Origin: JAWXCM01 sp034408745
GTDB lineage: Bacteria > Acidobacteriota > Terriglobia > Bryobacterales > Bryobacteraceae
Length of the DNA stretch: 64,000 bases
Direction: 5' to 3'
Assembly: GCA_034408745.1 (NCBI GenBank)
Contig: JAWXCM010000320.1
Location: 1 to 64,000 of the forward strand
Numbering within the stretch: the stretch's first letter is position 1; each line of letters begins with the position of its first letter. A model generated the notes under the pieces. That model did no database searches, was not told where the DNA came from, and saw only the letters and a program-made list of their open reading frames with translations. Of the stretch, positions 54,292 to 63,277 are shown piece by piece. The position numbers were made by a program, and so were the translations under genes.

Positions 54292-55932
54292 TTACTCCGT
54301 GTCGCGTGGTCCCCGGAATGCCGGACCACCGGCAGCAACGTAGCCGTGGCTCGTGCCGCCGGCCTCCGCGCTAACCCAAAAAGAAAATAGACGCGCGTTC
54401 GAAACATGGAAGCGGATCGAAACTTGCTTGCCAGTCAGTTTGGCCAGATCCTTCCCATGTTTCCAGTGTAAAGCTATCTTTGTACCATCGGTGTTTACCG
54501 GTATCGAATTGGCGAGATCGAAACCTTTAATCACCCGCCCTCTGGTATCAATTACTTCAGCTGCGACGCTGCCCATTGACGCGTCGGCATTGATGAACAA
54601 ATATTTACCGGAAAAACGGATGGGTCGCGTTACAAGTTTGCCGTCGGAGGCGCCGTCCATAGAAGCGAATCCGTCCCTGCGAAGGATAGCGAGCCCCATG
54701 GACGCGTCCTGATCCGCGTTCTTCCCAGGGATGCTTTCCGGATTCCCGCGGAGCCCGCTGAAATAGAAGTACAGTTTGTCATCCACAATCAGACAACCGC
54801 CGCCGGCCGACTGTACGTTGCCCCAGTTCCAGTCGCCCCGTTTCTCCGACACGCCGATGAAGGGTGTGCGATCGGGACGGTCCCAGTGGAAGCCGTCACG
54901 ACTATAGCCGAGCACTACTTCATTCCGCTTGGGCCTGTCTTTAACATCCTGGTTCTCCGGCCCTCGCCACATCGTAAACAGGCCGAGCATCACGCTTTCA
55001 TAGGCGACCGCGTCCAGGTTGTACAACTGCGGCAAGACGTTGATCTCGGGATGCGGCAGGTCCCGCTCATCTGCCGATACCCAGGGAGCCAGTTCCGCCC
55101 GATCCTTCCAGCCTTCGGCAAAATCGCTGACTTCCTTATAGAACCGGACCCGTCCAATTCCGTCCTCCAACTCCGGCGCCGCCATTCCACCGACATTGCT
55201 GAGCCGGATGCTGTAGACCCATTTGTTTCGAAACGGGTTGAAAAACATCGTGCTGCGGTCGTAGTGCGGGAGCAGGTAAGTGCGCCCCATCCCAAGAGGC
55301 TCGCTCCAGTGGATGCCGTCTGGGGAGGCGCGTAACTCGATCGAATACTCACGTTTGTATCTCGTGTAAAACAGCATTTTGTGGCGGCGTTCTGGATCTT
55401 TTTCCTCAAGATCGAGCCAGATTGTACTGGAATCGCGCGGTCCGGACAAAACAATGTTCGTGCCGGGTACGACATCCAGCGAGGGACGCTCCCAGTGGAT
55501 TCCGTCCTTCGATGTGGCGTAACAGGTGTTGTGATCGCAGCGGTACCAGGCCCGGAAGAGCTTCATGGACGGGTCGTAGAAGATCCCGTCGCTGAAGGGT
55601 GCTGCAGCCTCCTTCTCACCTTCTCGCCGGAGCACGGGAGATGCGGGATGCATCTCCGGACGGTGAAACGTTCGGCTTAGATTCGTGGATTCGATAAGGA
55701 AATCGTCAATGAACAACTGGCGCCCCACGTCGATGAGGACCACTGGTGGGCGCGTCTGCAGATAGGGTACGGGTTGATATTTGCGCGTGACAGGAACACG
55801 CGGAGGCCACTCGCCGTTCCGCTCAATCCCGTTGTAAAGCGTTTCCGGGAAAGCAGTTACAGAAACTGCCAACGTCAGCAACACGGCTGTTAGAATGATA
55901 CCCAATCGACGACACTCCTGTCGAAGCATCAT
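54292..55932 (-). CDS. Secreted beta-propeller glycoside hydrolase-like protein
   Basis: 546 residues from ATG 55932 (an ATG at 55956 adds eight residues but places operator half-sites in the coding frame). Signal peptide MMLRQECRRLGIILTAVLLT. The mature protein is a five-bladed-propeller type with repeating YATSKDGIHWERP, RASPDGIHWSEP and GYSRDGFHWDRP motifs, plus QLFIDDFLIE and FFNPFRNKWVYSI. Overall similar to GH32/43-like uncharacterised families; catalytic acids are not assigned. It shares motifs with the gene at 59718, so the two are distant paralogues. Followed directly by gntR. Confidence 0.75.
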   Translation of the reverse strand: MMLRQECRRLGIILTAVLLTLAVSVTAFPETLYNGIERNGEWPPRVPVTRKYQPVPYLQTRPPVVLIDVGRQLFIDDFLIESTNLSRTFHRPEMHPASPVLRREGEKEAAAPFSDGIFYDPSMKLFRAWYRCDHNTCYATSKDGIHWERPSLDVVPGTNIVLSGPRDSSTIWLDLEEKDPERRHKMLFYTRYKREYSIELRASPDGIHWSEPLGMGRTYLLPHYDRSTMFFNPFRNKWVYSIRLSNVGGMAAPELEDGIGRVRFYKEVSDFAEGWKDRAELAPWVSADERDLPHPEINVLPQLYNLDAVAYESVMLGLFTMWRGPENQDVKDRPKRNEVVLGYSRDGFHWDRPDRTPFIGVSEKRGDWNWGNVQSAGGGCLIVDDKLYFYFSGLRGNPESIPGKNADQDASMGLAILRRDGFASMDGASDGKLVTRPIRFSGKYLFINADASMGSVAAEVIDTRGRVIKGFDLANSIPVNTDGTKIALHWKHGKDLAKLTGKQVSIRFHVSNARLFSFWVSAEAGGTSHGYVAAGGPAFRGPRDTE

Positions 55933-55935
55933 ACT

Positions 55936-55953
55936 ATCGATTAGATTATCGAT
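55936..55953. promoter_or_regulatory. Operator-like repeat copy 1 (ATCGAT-N6-ATCGAT)
   Basis: ATCGAT at 55936 and 55948 with a six-base spacer (TAGATT). It lies in the leader of the minus-strand arm, 50 bases from the matching copy 2. Identical half-sites and identical spacing in both copies point to one dimeric regulator, probably the GntR protein of this locus. Confidence 0.6.
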
Positions 55954-55969
55954 CAACTCATCGTTTCTC

Positions 55970-55997
55970 TTGACAAGCAGCCATTATCGATTATAGG
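55970..55997 (+). promoter_or_regulatory. Promoter of the receptor operon, overlapping a divergent -10
   Basis: TTGACA (55970-55975), 16-base spacer, TATAGG (55992-55997); start expected near 56004, 28 bases before the receptor ATG. On the opposite strand a perfect TATAAT occupies 55995-55990 as the -10 of the minus-strand arm. Confidence 0.65.
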
Positions 55998-56003
55998 ATC
56001 GAT
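55986..56003. promoter_or_regulatory. Operator-like repeat copy 2 (ATCGAT-N6-ATCGAT)
   Basis: ATCGAT at 55986 and 55998 with spacer TATAGG. The repeat encloses the -10 elements of both divergent promoters, so a protein bound here would silence both arms at once. Confidence 0.65.
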
Positions 56004-56031
56004 TGGCGCCCATTGGACGCCCGAGAGAACC

Positions 56032-59000
56032 ATGAGACTTTCCGCAATGTTGTCGAAGAATCTCCTTCCGCTTCTGGCAGGGACCTGTCTGCTTTGGCCC
56101 GGGGCAATGTCAGGACAGGACACGCGAGGCATGATCTTCGGGAGGGTGACTGACGCCCAGGCCGCTCCCGTCCCAAAAGCAACGCTGGTTGTCACCAATA
56201 CAGACACGAACGTCAACATGACGGTCCAGTCCAACGAATCTGGTTATTACGAGGCGAATTTGCTGCTTGCAGGCCACTACCAGGTGACGGCGGAGGCTGC
56301 CGGATTTGCCAGAGCCCTGCGTAAGGGAATCGAACTCAATGTTTCGCAAAGAATACCGATCAACTTCAGTCTGCAAATTGGTTCAGTGTCGGAAACTCTC
56401 ACGGTCAACGAAGAAGCGCCGCTGATCGAAACTAACAGCGTCTCGTCGGGACGCGTGGTGGATAACCGCAGCATCAATGAACTGCCGGTGGCGCGAAACA
56501 ATCCCGTACTGTTGGCGGCGTTCACTCCAGGCGTTCAGGTCCGCGGCGGCTATCGCACAACCTCGCACCGCTCCGCTTCTATCGTGACCACTGTGATGTT
56601 CACGCCGGGAAACGTCGGAGGGCGCAGCCTTACGGATTCCAGCAACGACTACCTGATGGATGGCATGCCGAACGTGGGCTTCAATCGCAGAATTGCTTTC
56701 ATGCCGCATACAGATGCCATCCAGGAGTTCAAAGTGGAGACATCGAACCTCGACCCCTCAGTCGGCTTCTCTTCCGGCATAAGTATGTCGCTGATGACGA
56801 AGGCGGGGACCAATGCGTATCACGGCGTGGCCACGTGGCAGCATATGCAGCAGCGCTGGAACGCAACTCCATTTTTCATTAAGCAGGCTTATTACAGGAA
56901 TATCGCAGCGTCGGAAGCAGCTGGAAACGGGACGCTGGCGGGCCAGCTTAGAGGACAGAATCCGCAGGCACCCGGTCGCACCAACGACTACTCGATAAGT
57001 TTCGGCGGTCCCGTCGTAATTCCAAAGTTGATCAACGGTCGCAGCAAGTTGTTTTTCTTTATCAACTACAACGGCACAAAGGAACGGCTGACCGAGACCA
57101 CTTCCAACATCAACGTCACCGTCCCCACTCTCCTCAACCGTGCCGGCAATTTTTCCGATCTGCTCGCGGTGGACCCGACGCGCTATCAGATCTACGACCC
57201 GCTCACCATCGCTCGTGATCCGGCGCGCCCAACAAACTACATCCGCCAGCCGTTCGCCGGCAACGTCATTCCGGCAAACCGCATGATCAATCCGATGCAG
57301 AAGCGGTACGATTCGCTGCTGCCAACGCCCAACAACAATCCCACCAATCCCCGTCAGGAGCCCCTGAACAACTACATCGCGACTGCGATGCCGTGGATGT
57401 TCAATTTCGTCGCGCTCAGTAATCGCATCGACTATCAGTTGTCCAACAACCATCGGTTCTTCGGCCGCTGGAATTATCACAACTACAAAGAAGACCGGTC
57501 AGACTGGACTTACGAGACGCTGCGTGGTCTCTCCAGTGTCGATCTTGAGCGCGGCACACGCGCGGCGATGCTGGACTGGGTCTACACGCCGACCGCTTCC
57601 ACGTTTTTCGACTTTGCCTTCTCAGCGAATGAATCGAAGGAAGGACAGCTGGGAACCGTCCCGAAGGAATACGACGCCACCGATGCGGGCCTGCCGGCCT
57701 ATCTCGCTGCGAAAGCCGGGGATGAGAGTCACCTTCCTGTTGTGACGCCCGCCGGCTACAGGTCGTTGAGCCGCGGCTACACCATAACATCCAAGTCTGC
57801 CTTATACGGCGCGCGTGCGACGGTCACCCACATTCGAAACACACATACATTCAGCGGCGGCTTCCAGATGCGCCAGTACTTCCGAACCGGTGGTGGAGGC
57901 GGACTGACATCAGGATCATTCGCATTTGACAACTCCTTCACGCGCCGGAATGACGATCTGCTCACACCCGCCGGCAGCATCGGCCACAGTTGGGCGTCGT
58001 TCCTGCTCGGGTTGCCCAGCAGTATGCAGGCTGAAACGAATGCCAGCTACGCGGTGCACACGCCAGCCTTTGCGTGGCATGCTCAGGACACGTGGCGTTT
58101 ATCCCCACGCCTTACGCTGATTCTCGGGTTGCGGTTTGAGTACGAGGGCGGTCTGACCGAACGGTACAACCGTGCTCTCGCCGATTTCGATCCTTCGCTG
58201 GAACTACCCATCACAAGCGCAGCACGCGCCGCGTATGCAAGCAACCCGGTGGCGGAGTTGCCTGCCGGCAGTTTCAATGTCCGAGGCGGAACGGTATATG
58301 CCGGAAGCACGCCTGGGGGACGCAACATCTGGCAGAGTCAACTGATGTTCCTGCCTCGTCTGGGCGTCGCATATCAATTGGGCTCGAGGACTGTAATTCG
58401 GGCAGGCTACGGCGTTTTTTATGATTCGCTGAACGCCAGCTATCTGACTCCTAACCAGTTCGGATTCAGCCGCGTCACATCCACCAACCTCACCAATGAT
58501 TTTGGCGCGAACTGGCTCACAGGAAATCCGCGGGCAGGCGTTTCGCCCCTCGCAGATCCGTTCCCGGTGCGAGCCGATGGCACACGCTTCGACAGCCCTG
58601 TCGCCAACGCAATGGGCTCAATGGCATTCGTTGGCCGTGCCTTCGCCTACAGCAACTATGGAATCGAACGTGCCCGGAATCAGCGCTGGCGGATTGGCTT
58701 TCAGCGGCAGTTTGGATCGAAGGATTTGATCGAGGTGGCTTATACCGGCAATTACGGCGATCATACGTACGTAGCGAGAAACACCAACGCGCTGCCTTCT
58801 CAATACTGGGCAACCGGCAATGTGCGCAACGACGCAGCCGCAAGCAGCATGAATCAAAACGTGCCAAATCCCCTCCGGCTTTCGAATTTTGCATCACTCG
58901 CAACAACACATCCCGCCGCGTACCAGCAGATGAGCACGCTGTCTTACTTCACCTCCGCCACCATCCAGAAGCATCAGTTGCTGCGTCCGTACCCGCAGAT

Positions 59001-59718
59001 GTCCGGGTTGACCGACAGCTTCGCGTCTGTCGGTGACGTGACGGCGCATTCACTGGAGGTGACCTACACCAAACGTCTCTCACACGGCGTGAACATCAAC
59101 GCTGGATATACCCGCCTGAACGCACAAACAGCAGATATCTTCGTCAATGAGTTCGATGCGTCTCCCACACGCCGGCCTTCTGTCTACGGGGCGCCGAACC
59201 GGTTCACGGCAACGACGGTAGTTGACCTGCCTTTCGGAAAAGGGCGGCAGCTGGCCAACAGCGGCTGGATCAGTAAACTGACCGGTGGATTTCAGGTGGG
59301 TGTGACCTATGAGTATCAGACCGGCACGCCCATTGATTTCCCCAACCTGTTCTACTACGGCAACAAGCTGGATGACATCGCCAACGGCCCGCGCACCATC
59401 GGGCAATGGTTCAATACCGCGGACTTCGAACGTACGTCGGCCAGAGCTCCGGGTGCTTATCATGCTCGCGTATTTCCCACACGGCTGAACAGCGTTCGCG
59501 GTCCGTCGATGAATGACTGGAATGCCAACGCGCAGCGCGAGTTTACTATCACGGAGCGATTCCGCCTTCAATTCCGGTTCGACGCTTTGAATCTGATGAA
59601 TCACACGATCTTTTCGAATCCGGATGCCAATCCGGTTGCCACCACATTCGGCAGCATCACGTCCACGACCGAAGCTCCGAATCGCTATCTGCAGTTTCAG
59701 ATGAGGCTCCGATTCTAA
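56032..59718 (+). CDS. Oar-like TonB-dependent receptor (intact)
   Basis: 1228 residues. Signal peptide (MRLSAMLSKNLLPLLAGTCLLW), then a carboxypeptidase-regulatory-like beta-sandwich (about 28-110, IFGRVTDAQAAPVPKATLVV), a plug domain (SINELPVARNNPVLLAAF, DSSNDYLMDGMPNVGF) and a long 22-strand barrel ending NRYLQFQMRLRF with the terminal Phe. No obvious TonB box was identified. It should import a bulky nutrient across the outer membrane using TonB energy. It heads an operon with a Tat-exported hydrolase-like gene (TAATG overlap) and the lyase. Confidence 0.93.
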   Translation: MRLSAMLSKNLLPLLAGTCLLWPGAMSGQDTRGMIFGRVTDAQAAPVPKATLVVTNTDTNVNMTVQSNESGYYEANLLLAGHYQVTAEAAGFARALRKGIELNVSQRIPINFSLQIGSVSETLTVNEEAPLIETNSVSSGRVVDNRSINELPVARNNPVLLAAFTPGVQVRGGYRTTSHRSASIVTTVMFTPGNVGGRSLTDSSNDYLMDGMPNVGFNRRIAFMPHTDAIQEFKVETSNLDPSVGFSSGISMSLMTKAGTNAYHGVATWQHMQQRWNATPFFIKQAYYRNIAASEAAGNGTLAGQLRGQNPQAPGRTNDYSISFGGPVVIPKLINGRSKLFFFINYNGTKERLTETTSNINVTVPTLLNRAGNFSDLLAVDPTRYQIYDPLTIARDPARPTNYIRQPFAGNVIPANRMINPMQKRYDSLLPTPNNNPTNPRQEPLNNYIATAMPWMFNFVALSNRIDYQLSNNHRFFGRWNYHNYKEDRSDWTYETLRGLSSVDLERGTRAAMLDWVYTPTASTFFDFAFSANESKEGQLGTVPKEYDATDAGLPAYLAAKAGDESHLPVVTPAGYRSLSRGYTITSKSALYGARATVTHIRNTHTFSGGFQMRQYFRTGGGGGLTSGSFAFDNSFTRRNDDLLTPAGSIGHSWASFLLGLPSSMQAETNASYAVHTPAFAWHAQDTWRLSPRLTLILGLRFEYEGGLTERYNRALADFDPSLELPITSAARAAYASNPVAELPAGSFNVRGGTVYAGSTPGGRNIWQSQLMFLPRLGVAYQLGSRTVIRAGYGVFYDSLNASYLTPNQFGFSRVTSTNLTNDFGANWLTGNPRAGVSPLADPFPVRADGTRFDSPVANAMGSMAFVGRAFAYSNYGIERARNQRWRIGFQRQFGSKDLIEVAYTGNYGDHTYVARNTNALPSQYWATGNVRNDAAASSMNQNVPNPLRLSNFASLATTHPAAYQQMSTLSYFTSATIQKHQLLRPYPQMSGLTDSFASVGDVTAHSLEVTYTKRLSHGVNINAGYTRLNAQTADIFVNEFDASPTRRPSVYGAPNRFTATTVVDLPFGKGRQLANSGWISKLTGGFQVGVTYEYQTGTPIDFPNLFYYGNKLDDIANGPRTIGQWFNTADFERTSARAPGAYHARVFPTRLNSVRGPSMNDWNANAQREFTITERFRLQFRFDALNLMNHTIFSNPDANPVATTFGSITSTTEAPNRYLQFQMRLRF

Positions 59719-61109
59719 TGCAACTCGACCGCAGGCAATTCCTGCAGACATTCGCCGTGGCCGGAACCCAACTTCCCGCCAAACCCGCCACGCGGACCAC
59801 CACCCGGCTGTTCCTGGATCCGCGAGTGGTTGAGAAATCGACACAGGTGTCGATGCACGTAGGCAAGGTGATGAAGGACACGCGCAACCCTCTGTTTGCC
59901 GAGGATCGGCCATGGGAAGTGCGCTACGACAACCTTTATCCGAATATCCATTTCGACGTTGCGGAGAAGCTCTATAAATGCTGGTACAGTCCGTTCACGA
60001 TAGACCCGTCCGCAACAGAAACGCCCCGGACCAGCCGGCAGAGCATTCCGTACAAGCCCGACCGAAAGCGCGAGATGGGTGTTTGCTACGCAACCTCGAA
60101 GGATGGCCTCCGCTGGTCAAAGCCCGATCTCGACCTCATCGAGTTTCAGGGGTCGAAGAAGAACAACATTGTTGCTCGTGGGCCGCATGGCGCTGGCGTA
60201 TACTTCGATCCGCATGAGTCGGATCCTTCGCGGCGTTACAAAATGTTGCTGCAGGGGAAATCCACTTCGGGTGCGTTCTCTCCCGATGGCCTGCGGTGGA
60301 CGGAGCCGGTTCCATTCCCCTCGATTGGAGCCATCGGCGACACGCACAATAACGCAATCTACTCCCAGAACCTGGGACGCTACGTCGCCATTACCCGTTT
60401 GTGGGACCGGCCTGCGAAGCAGCGGCTGGTGGGACGCACCGAAAGCATCGATTTCAAAACGTGGACACCTGCAGTCGAGGTGATGCGGGCTGAGGCCAGC
60501 CATCCCGAGAATCAGACCTACGCCATGCCCATCTTCGAGCACGGCAATCTGTTCTTCGGGCTCCTGATGATCTTCCACGCGCCCAGCGATACCGTTCACT
60601 GCGAGCTTGCCTGGAGCGTCGACTCCATTCAGTGGACTCGCCTCGAACCAGGCACTCCGTTCATTCCCAAGGGTGCCGCGGGCGAGTCGGACTCGGGATG
60701 TGTCTACGCGGGCACCGGGCCCGTGTTCCTCGACAACGAAGTACGCATTTACTACGGAGCGAGCAATGGCCCGCACACCGGCTGGCGTGATGGGTTCCTG
60801 AATTTGGCGCGTGCCCGCACAGATGGGTTTGCATTCGCGGCGCCCTCAGGCGGGCAAGGAACTATTCTTACGAAGCCCGTGAAGTTGTCTGGCGATCTTC
60901 TCTGCAACATCGACGCTGCGGGTGGCCAGGCAAGGATCGGCATCCCTGGCGCGGACGGGTTCTCCCTCGATGACGCGATTCCCCTGCGGTCGGATTCCAC
61001 TCGGCACACATGTCGCTGGAAGAAGCAGAAGACAGAGGCTCTGCACGGACGCGACGTTCAGTTGGTTGTCGAGTTACAGTCCGCACGTGCGTACAGCTTT
61101 CTCACATGA
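59718..61109 (+). CDS. Tat-exported beta-propeller glycoside hydrolase-like protein
   Basis: 463 residues. Tat signal MQLDRRQFLQTFAVAGTQLP. Repeating motifs YATSKDGLRWSKP, AFSPDGLRWTEP and AWSVDSIQWTRL match those of the protein at 54292, though overall similarity looks low; NAIYSQNLGRYVAITRLWDR and GCVYAGTGPVFLDNEVRIYYG fit a five-bladed GH32/GH43-like propeller. The SxDGxxW units also recall the Asp boxes of sialidases. The substrate could be the glycan whose sugar is processed by the adjacent lyase. Overlaps the receptor stop by one base and the lyase start by ATGA. Confidence 0.75.
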   Translation: MQLDRRQFLQTFAVAGTQLPAKPATRTTTRLFLDPRVVEKSTQVSMHVGKVMKDTRNPLFAEDRPWEVRYDNLYPNIHFDVAEKLYKCWYSPFTIDPSATETPRTSRQSIPYKPDRKREMGVCYATSKDGLRWSKPDLDLIEFQGSKKNNIVARGPHGAGVYFDPHESDPSRRYKMLLQGKSTSGAFSPDGLRWTEPVPFPSIGAIGDTHNNAIYSQNLGRYVAITRLWDRPAKQRLVGRTESIDFKTWTPAVEVMRAEASHPENQTYAMPIFEHGNLFFGLLMIFHAPSDTVHCELAWSVDSIQWTRLEPGTPFIPKGAAGESDSGCVYAGTGPVFLDNEVRIYYGASNGPHTGWRDGFLNLARARTDGFAFAAPSGGQGTILTKPVKLSGDLLCNIDAAGGQARIGIPGADGFSLDDAIPLRSDSTRHTCRWKKQKTEALHGRDVQLVVELQSARAYSFLT

Positions 61110-61984
61110 CATCGAATTTGTCCGGAATTTTTCCTGCGCTGCTGACCCCTCTCACGCCCGCAGGATCCCTCAACAGGGATTCGCTTGCCCTGTTGCTGGA
61201 CCGCTTGTACGACGCGGGCTGCAACGGCGTCTACATCGCAGGCTCCACCGGCGAGGGCATGTTGCTGCCGCTCGAGGTGCGCGAGGCGTTGGCCGAAGCA
61301 GTCGTTGAACTCTCACCGCCCGATCGCAAGGTTATCGTGCACGTGGGCGCTAACTCTACCGCGTCCGCCGTCAGACTGGCCACTCATGCCGAGAGGTGCG
61401 GCGCAGACGTCATCAGCAGCATCGCACCAAACGGTCCTTTTTCGATCGATGAAGTGGAGATGTATTACCGCACTCTGGCTGAATCCACTTCTCTTCCACT
61501 GCTGTTGTATTTCTTTCCGGCTTCATCCCAGTCCGTAACCGGATACGCGCAAATCGAACGTCTCTGTCGGATTCGAGGCGTGGCGGGCCTGAAGTTCACC
61601 AGCTTCGATCTCTACACGTTGAATCGGTGTAAAGCGTTGGGCAAGCTCGTGTTTAACGGACACGATGAGGTGCTTGCCGCGGGGCTGCTGATGGGCGCTG
61701 ACGGCGGAATCGGCAGCATCTACAATCTCGAGCCCCAATTATTCGTATCGTTGTACGCAGCCACCCAGGCTGGAGACTGGACTGAAGCCCGGCGGCTGCA
61801 GGATCGGGTGAACGCCTTGATTACCATCGTCCTTGGCTATCCCCTGTTTCCCACGCTCAAGTTAATCCTGCGCTGGCGCGGGATCGATTGCGGCGACTGC
61901 GTGCCACCCTGTCGCGCGCTTACAACGGAAGAGCACGAGCGCCTGCACGCCCAACTCGCGACGGCCGGCTTCGCCGTAAATTAG
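61106..61984 (+). CDS. nanA: N-acetylneuraminate lyase-like aldolase
   Basis: 292 residues from ATG 61106. Class I aldolase barrel: loop GSTGEG (46-51), Tyr135 in LLLYFFPAS, Schiff-base Lys163 in GLKFTSFDLY, and the segment NGHDEVLAAGLLMGADGGIG-S-IYN (184-207). This last segment and the LKFTSFDLY context resemble sialate lyases more than DapA, whose equivalent reads differently. Expected reaction: N-acetylneuraminate to N-acetylmannosamine and pyruvate, in the cytosol; a related nonulosonate is also possible. It is last in the receptor operon. Confidence 0.75.
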   Translation: MTSNLSGIFPALLTPLTPAGSLNRDSLALLLDRLYDAGCNGVYIAGSTGEGMLLPLEVREALAEAVVELSPPDRKVIVHVGANSTASAVRLATHAERCGADVISSIAPNGPFSIDEVEMYYRTLAESTSLPLLLYFFPASSQSVTGYAQIERLCRIRGVAGLKFTSFDLYTLNRCKALGKLVFNGHDEVLAAGLLMGADGGIGSIYNLEPQLFVSLYAATQAGDWTEARRLQDRVNALITIVLGYPLFPTLKLILRWRGIDCGDCVPPCRALTTEEHERLHAQLATAGFAVN

Positions 61985-62252
61985 GTCGTTGGCGCGCCGC
62001 CCGAACGATCATGTACACTGGCCGTGCTAACGCTTCCCTACCCGATTGGAGTCCAGCGCTGAAACGCCGTTGGCTCCACAATGGCTTCGTTCACGGACCC
62101 GCTTTCGTCAGTAATTAGGTCTTACGCGCCATTCGGAAGGCACCGGCGTCCTCGATTGCTTCCGTATTGCGGACCGGGAGCCAGCCGAGATGCGCCCGAT
62201 CCACCCGGCTTAGCCAGGCAGGCGGGCGGGCCGTCGGCGTCTTACGCGAAAC
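61985..62252. other. Intergenic DNA, probably decayed kinase-gene sequence
   Basis: No intact gene. On the minus strand short stretches (LSRVDRAHLGWLP) recall the start of PD40-repeat domains found after kinase domains, but frames are broken and I would not assign it firmly. Confidence 0.35.
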
Positions 62253-62375
62253 TCACGACGGCACGTTGATGGCGACGTTGCGATGGAGCCTGGTGTCGGT
62301 CGCACGATACACCGCGCCCAGCCCGCCTTCGCCGAGCCTGGACGCGAAGCGGTAGTGGGATATAGATTCCGGGGC
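62253..62375 (-). pseudogene. Truncated Ser/Thr kinase N-terminus
   Basis: Minus-strand frame HYRFASRLGEGGLGAVYRA then TDTRLHRNVAINVPS and a stop at 62253. The glycine loop GEGGLGAVY and the VAI(N) strand, where the catalytic Lys should follow (VAIKV), identify the first 40 residues of a PknB-like kinase. The Lys is replaced by Asn and nothing beyond survives. A GTG frame (MSPGIYI) at 62379 points to the original start, one base out of frame. Confidence 0.6.
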
Positions 62376-62935
62376 TCACGGCTTGAATCCGTTAGTCCAA
62401 TTCTGGACCACGCTCATCGGTTCGGACGGTGTGCTTTCCAGCGGAGTCAGAATCAGGAACCTCTGGCCATCCCCGGTTACGTCGTAGCGCGCGGTCGTGT
62501 AGGCGTTGTTCATGGCGCGGAAGGTGAACAGCCCCTTTGGTCTGGGTCCTTTGCCCGGAGGGTTGGACTCGACGAAGACCTGCGGCACGCCGCCGCGCTC
62601 GTCGGTGTAGGAGAACCACCGCGCATCCGGCGAGAACCTCCCGAAGGCCCACAGCGATTGCAGTTCGGCCAGCCGCACAGGCTCCCTGCCGCCCGCAACC
62701 GGAACAGCCCACACCACGCCGCGCCCGTCGTCATTCATCACATAAAGCAGATCGCCATTGAGGGACCAATCACCGGGCAACTTTCGTACGTTGCTCCCCG
62801 TCACGATTTCCGTGGCAGGTCCGGTGCGGAACGGGTCTATCGTCTGGATCCTGGCCGCGACCAAGCAGGACACTCCGGGCGAGCCGCGATCCCTCGGGCG
62901 ACCACACCGGGGCGAGTCTAGAAGCGTCAGCCGGG
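62376..62935 (-). pseudogene. C-terminal PD40/WD40-like fragment of a kinase-type protein
   Basis: From 62873 to the stop at 62376 the frame reads as the last 160 residues of a PD40 beta-propeller: DWSLNGDLLYVMNDDGRG, RFSPDARWFSYTDERGGVP, VFVESNPPGKGPRP and the typical ending QRFLILTPLES, VVQNWTNGFKP. Upstream, in another frame, ASRLAPVWSPEGSRLA continues the propeller to about 62935, so there is also a frameshift near 62880. In Acidobacteriota such domains end long kinase proteins; the kinase part is missing. Confidence 0.6.
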
Positions 62936-62941
62936 GAAACC

Positions 62942-63277
62942 GTGCACATCAGCGAAGCCGAAGCGGTGCGTGACCTTGCCGCCATTCTGCAACGTGTGCA
63001 GGCCGGCGCCGAGGTGGTGATCGAACGCGACGCACAACCGTTGGCCGTGATCCGCGCGCCCGCGCCACCGCGCCGGACCATCTCCGAGTGCATCGCTTTG
63101 ATGCCAGCCGAGTCCACCGCGACCATCGATTCTGACTTCGAGAAGGATGTCGAAGCCGCTATCGCCGCGCATAGGGAACCGCCGTCGCCGCCGAACGCCA
63201 GGGCAAGAACGCCCGCCAACTTCCTGAAACCGTGGCGCGAGAAACTGGCGACGCTGGGATCGCCATTTCAGTGGTGA
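62942..63277 (+). CDS. Phd/YefM-type antitoxin with abnormal C-terminal tail
   Basis: 111 residues from a GTG. HISEAEAVRDLAAILQRVQA and VVIERDAQPLAVIRAP are the Phd-fold DNA-binding half; TISECIALM and DFEKDVEAAIAAHREPP form the toxin-wrapping tail. Normal members end shortly after HREP. Here the frame runs on for about 30 residues of sequence that belongs, in another frame, to the vapC gene, because a deletion removed the natural stop. The chimeric tail probably spoils function, though DNA binding may remain. Confidence 0.7.
   Translation: MHISEAEAVRDLAAILQRVQAGAEVVIERDAQPLAVIRAPAPPRRTISECIALMPAESTATIDSDFEKDVEAAIAAHREPPSPPNARARTPANFLKPWREKLATLGSPFQW

Noticed and set aside
55953..56234. 93-residue minus-strand open frame
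   Set aside because: Antisense to the receptor signal-peptide region and crosses the shared promoter.
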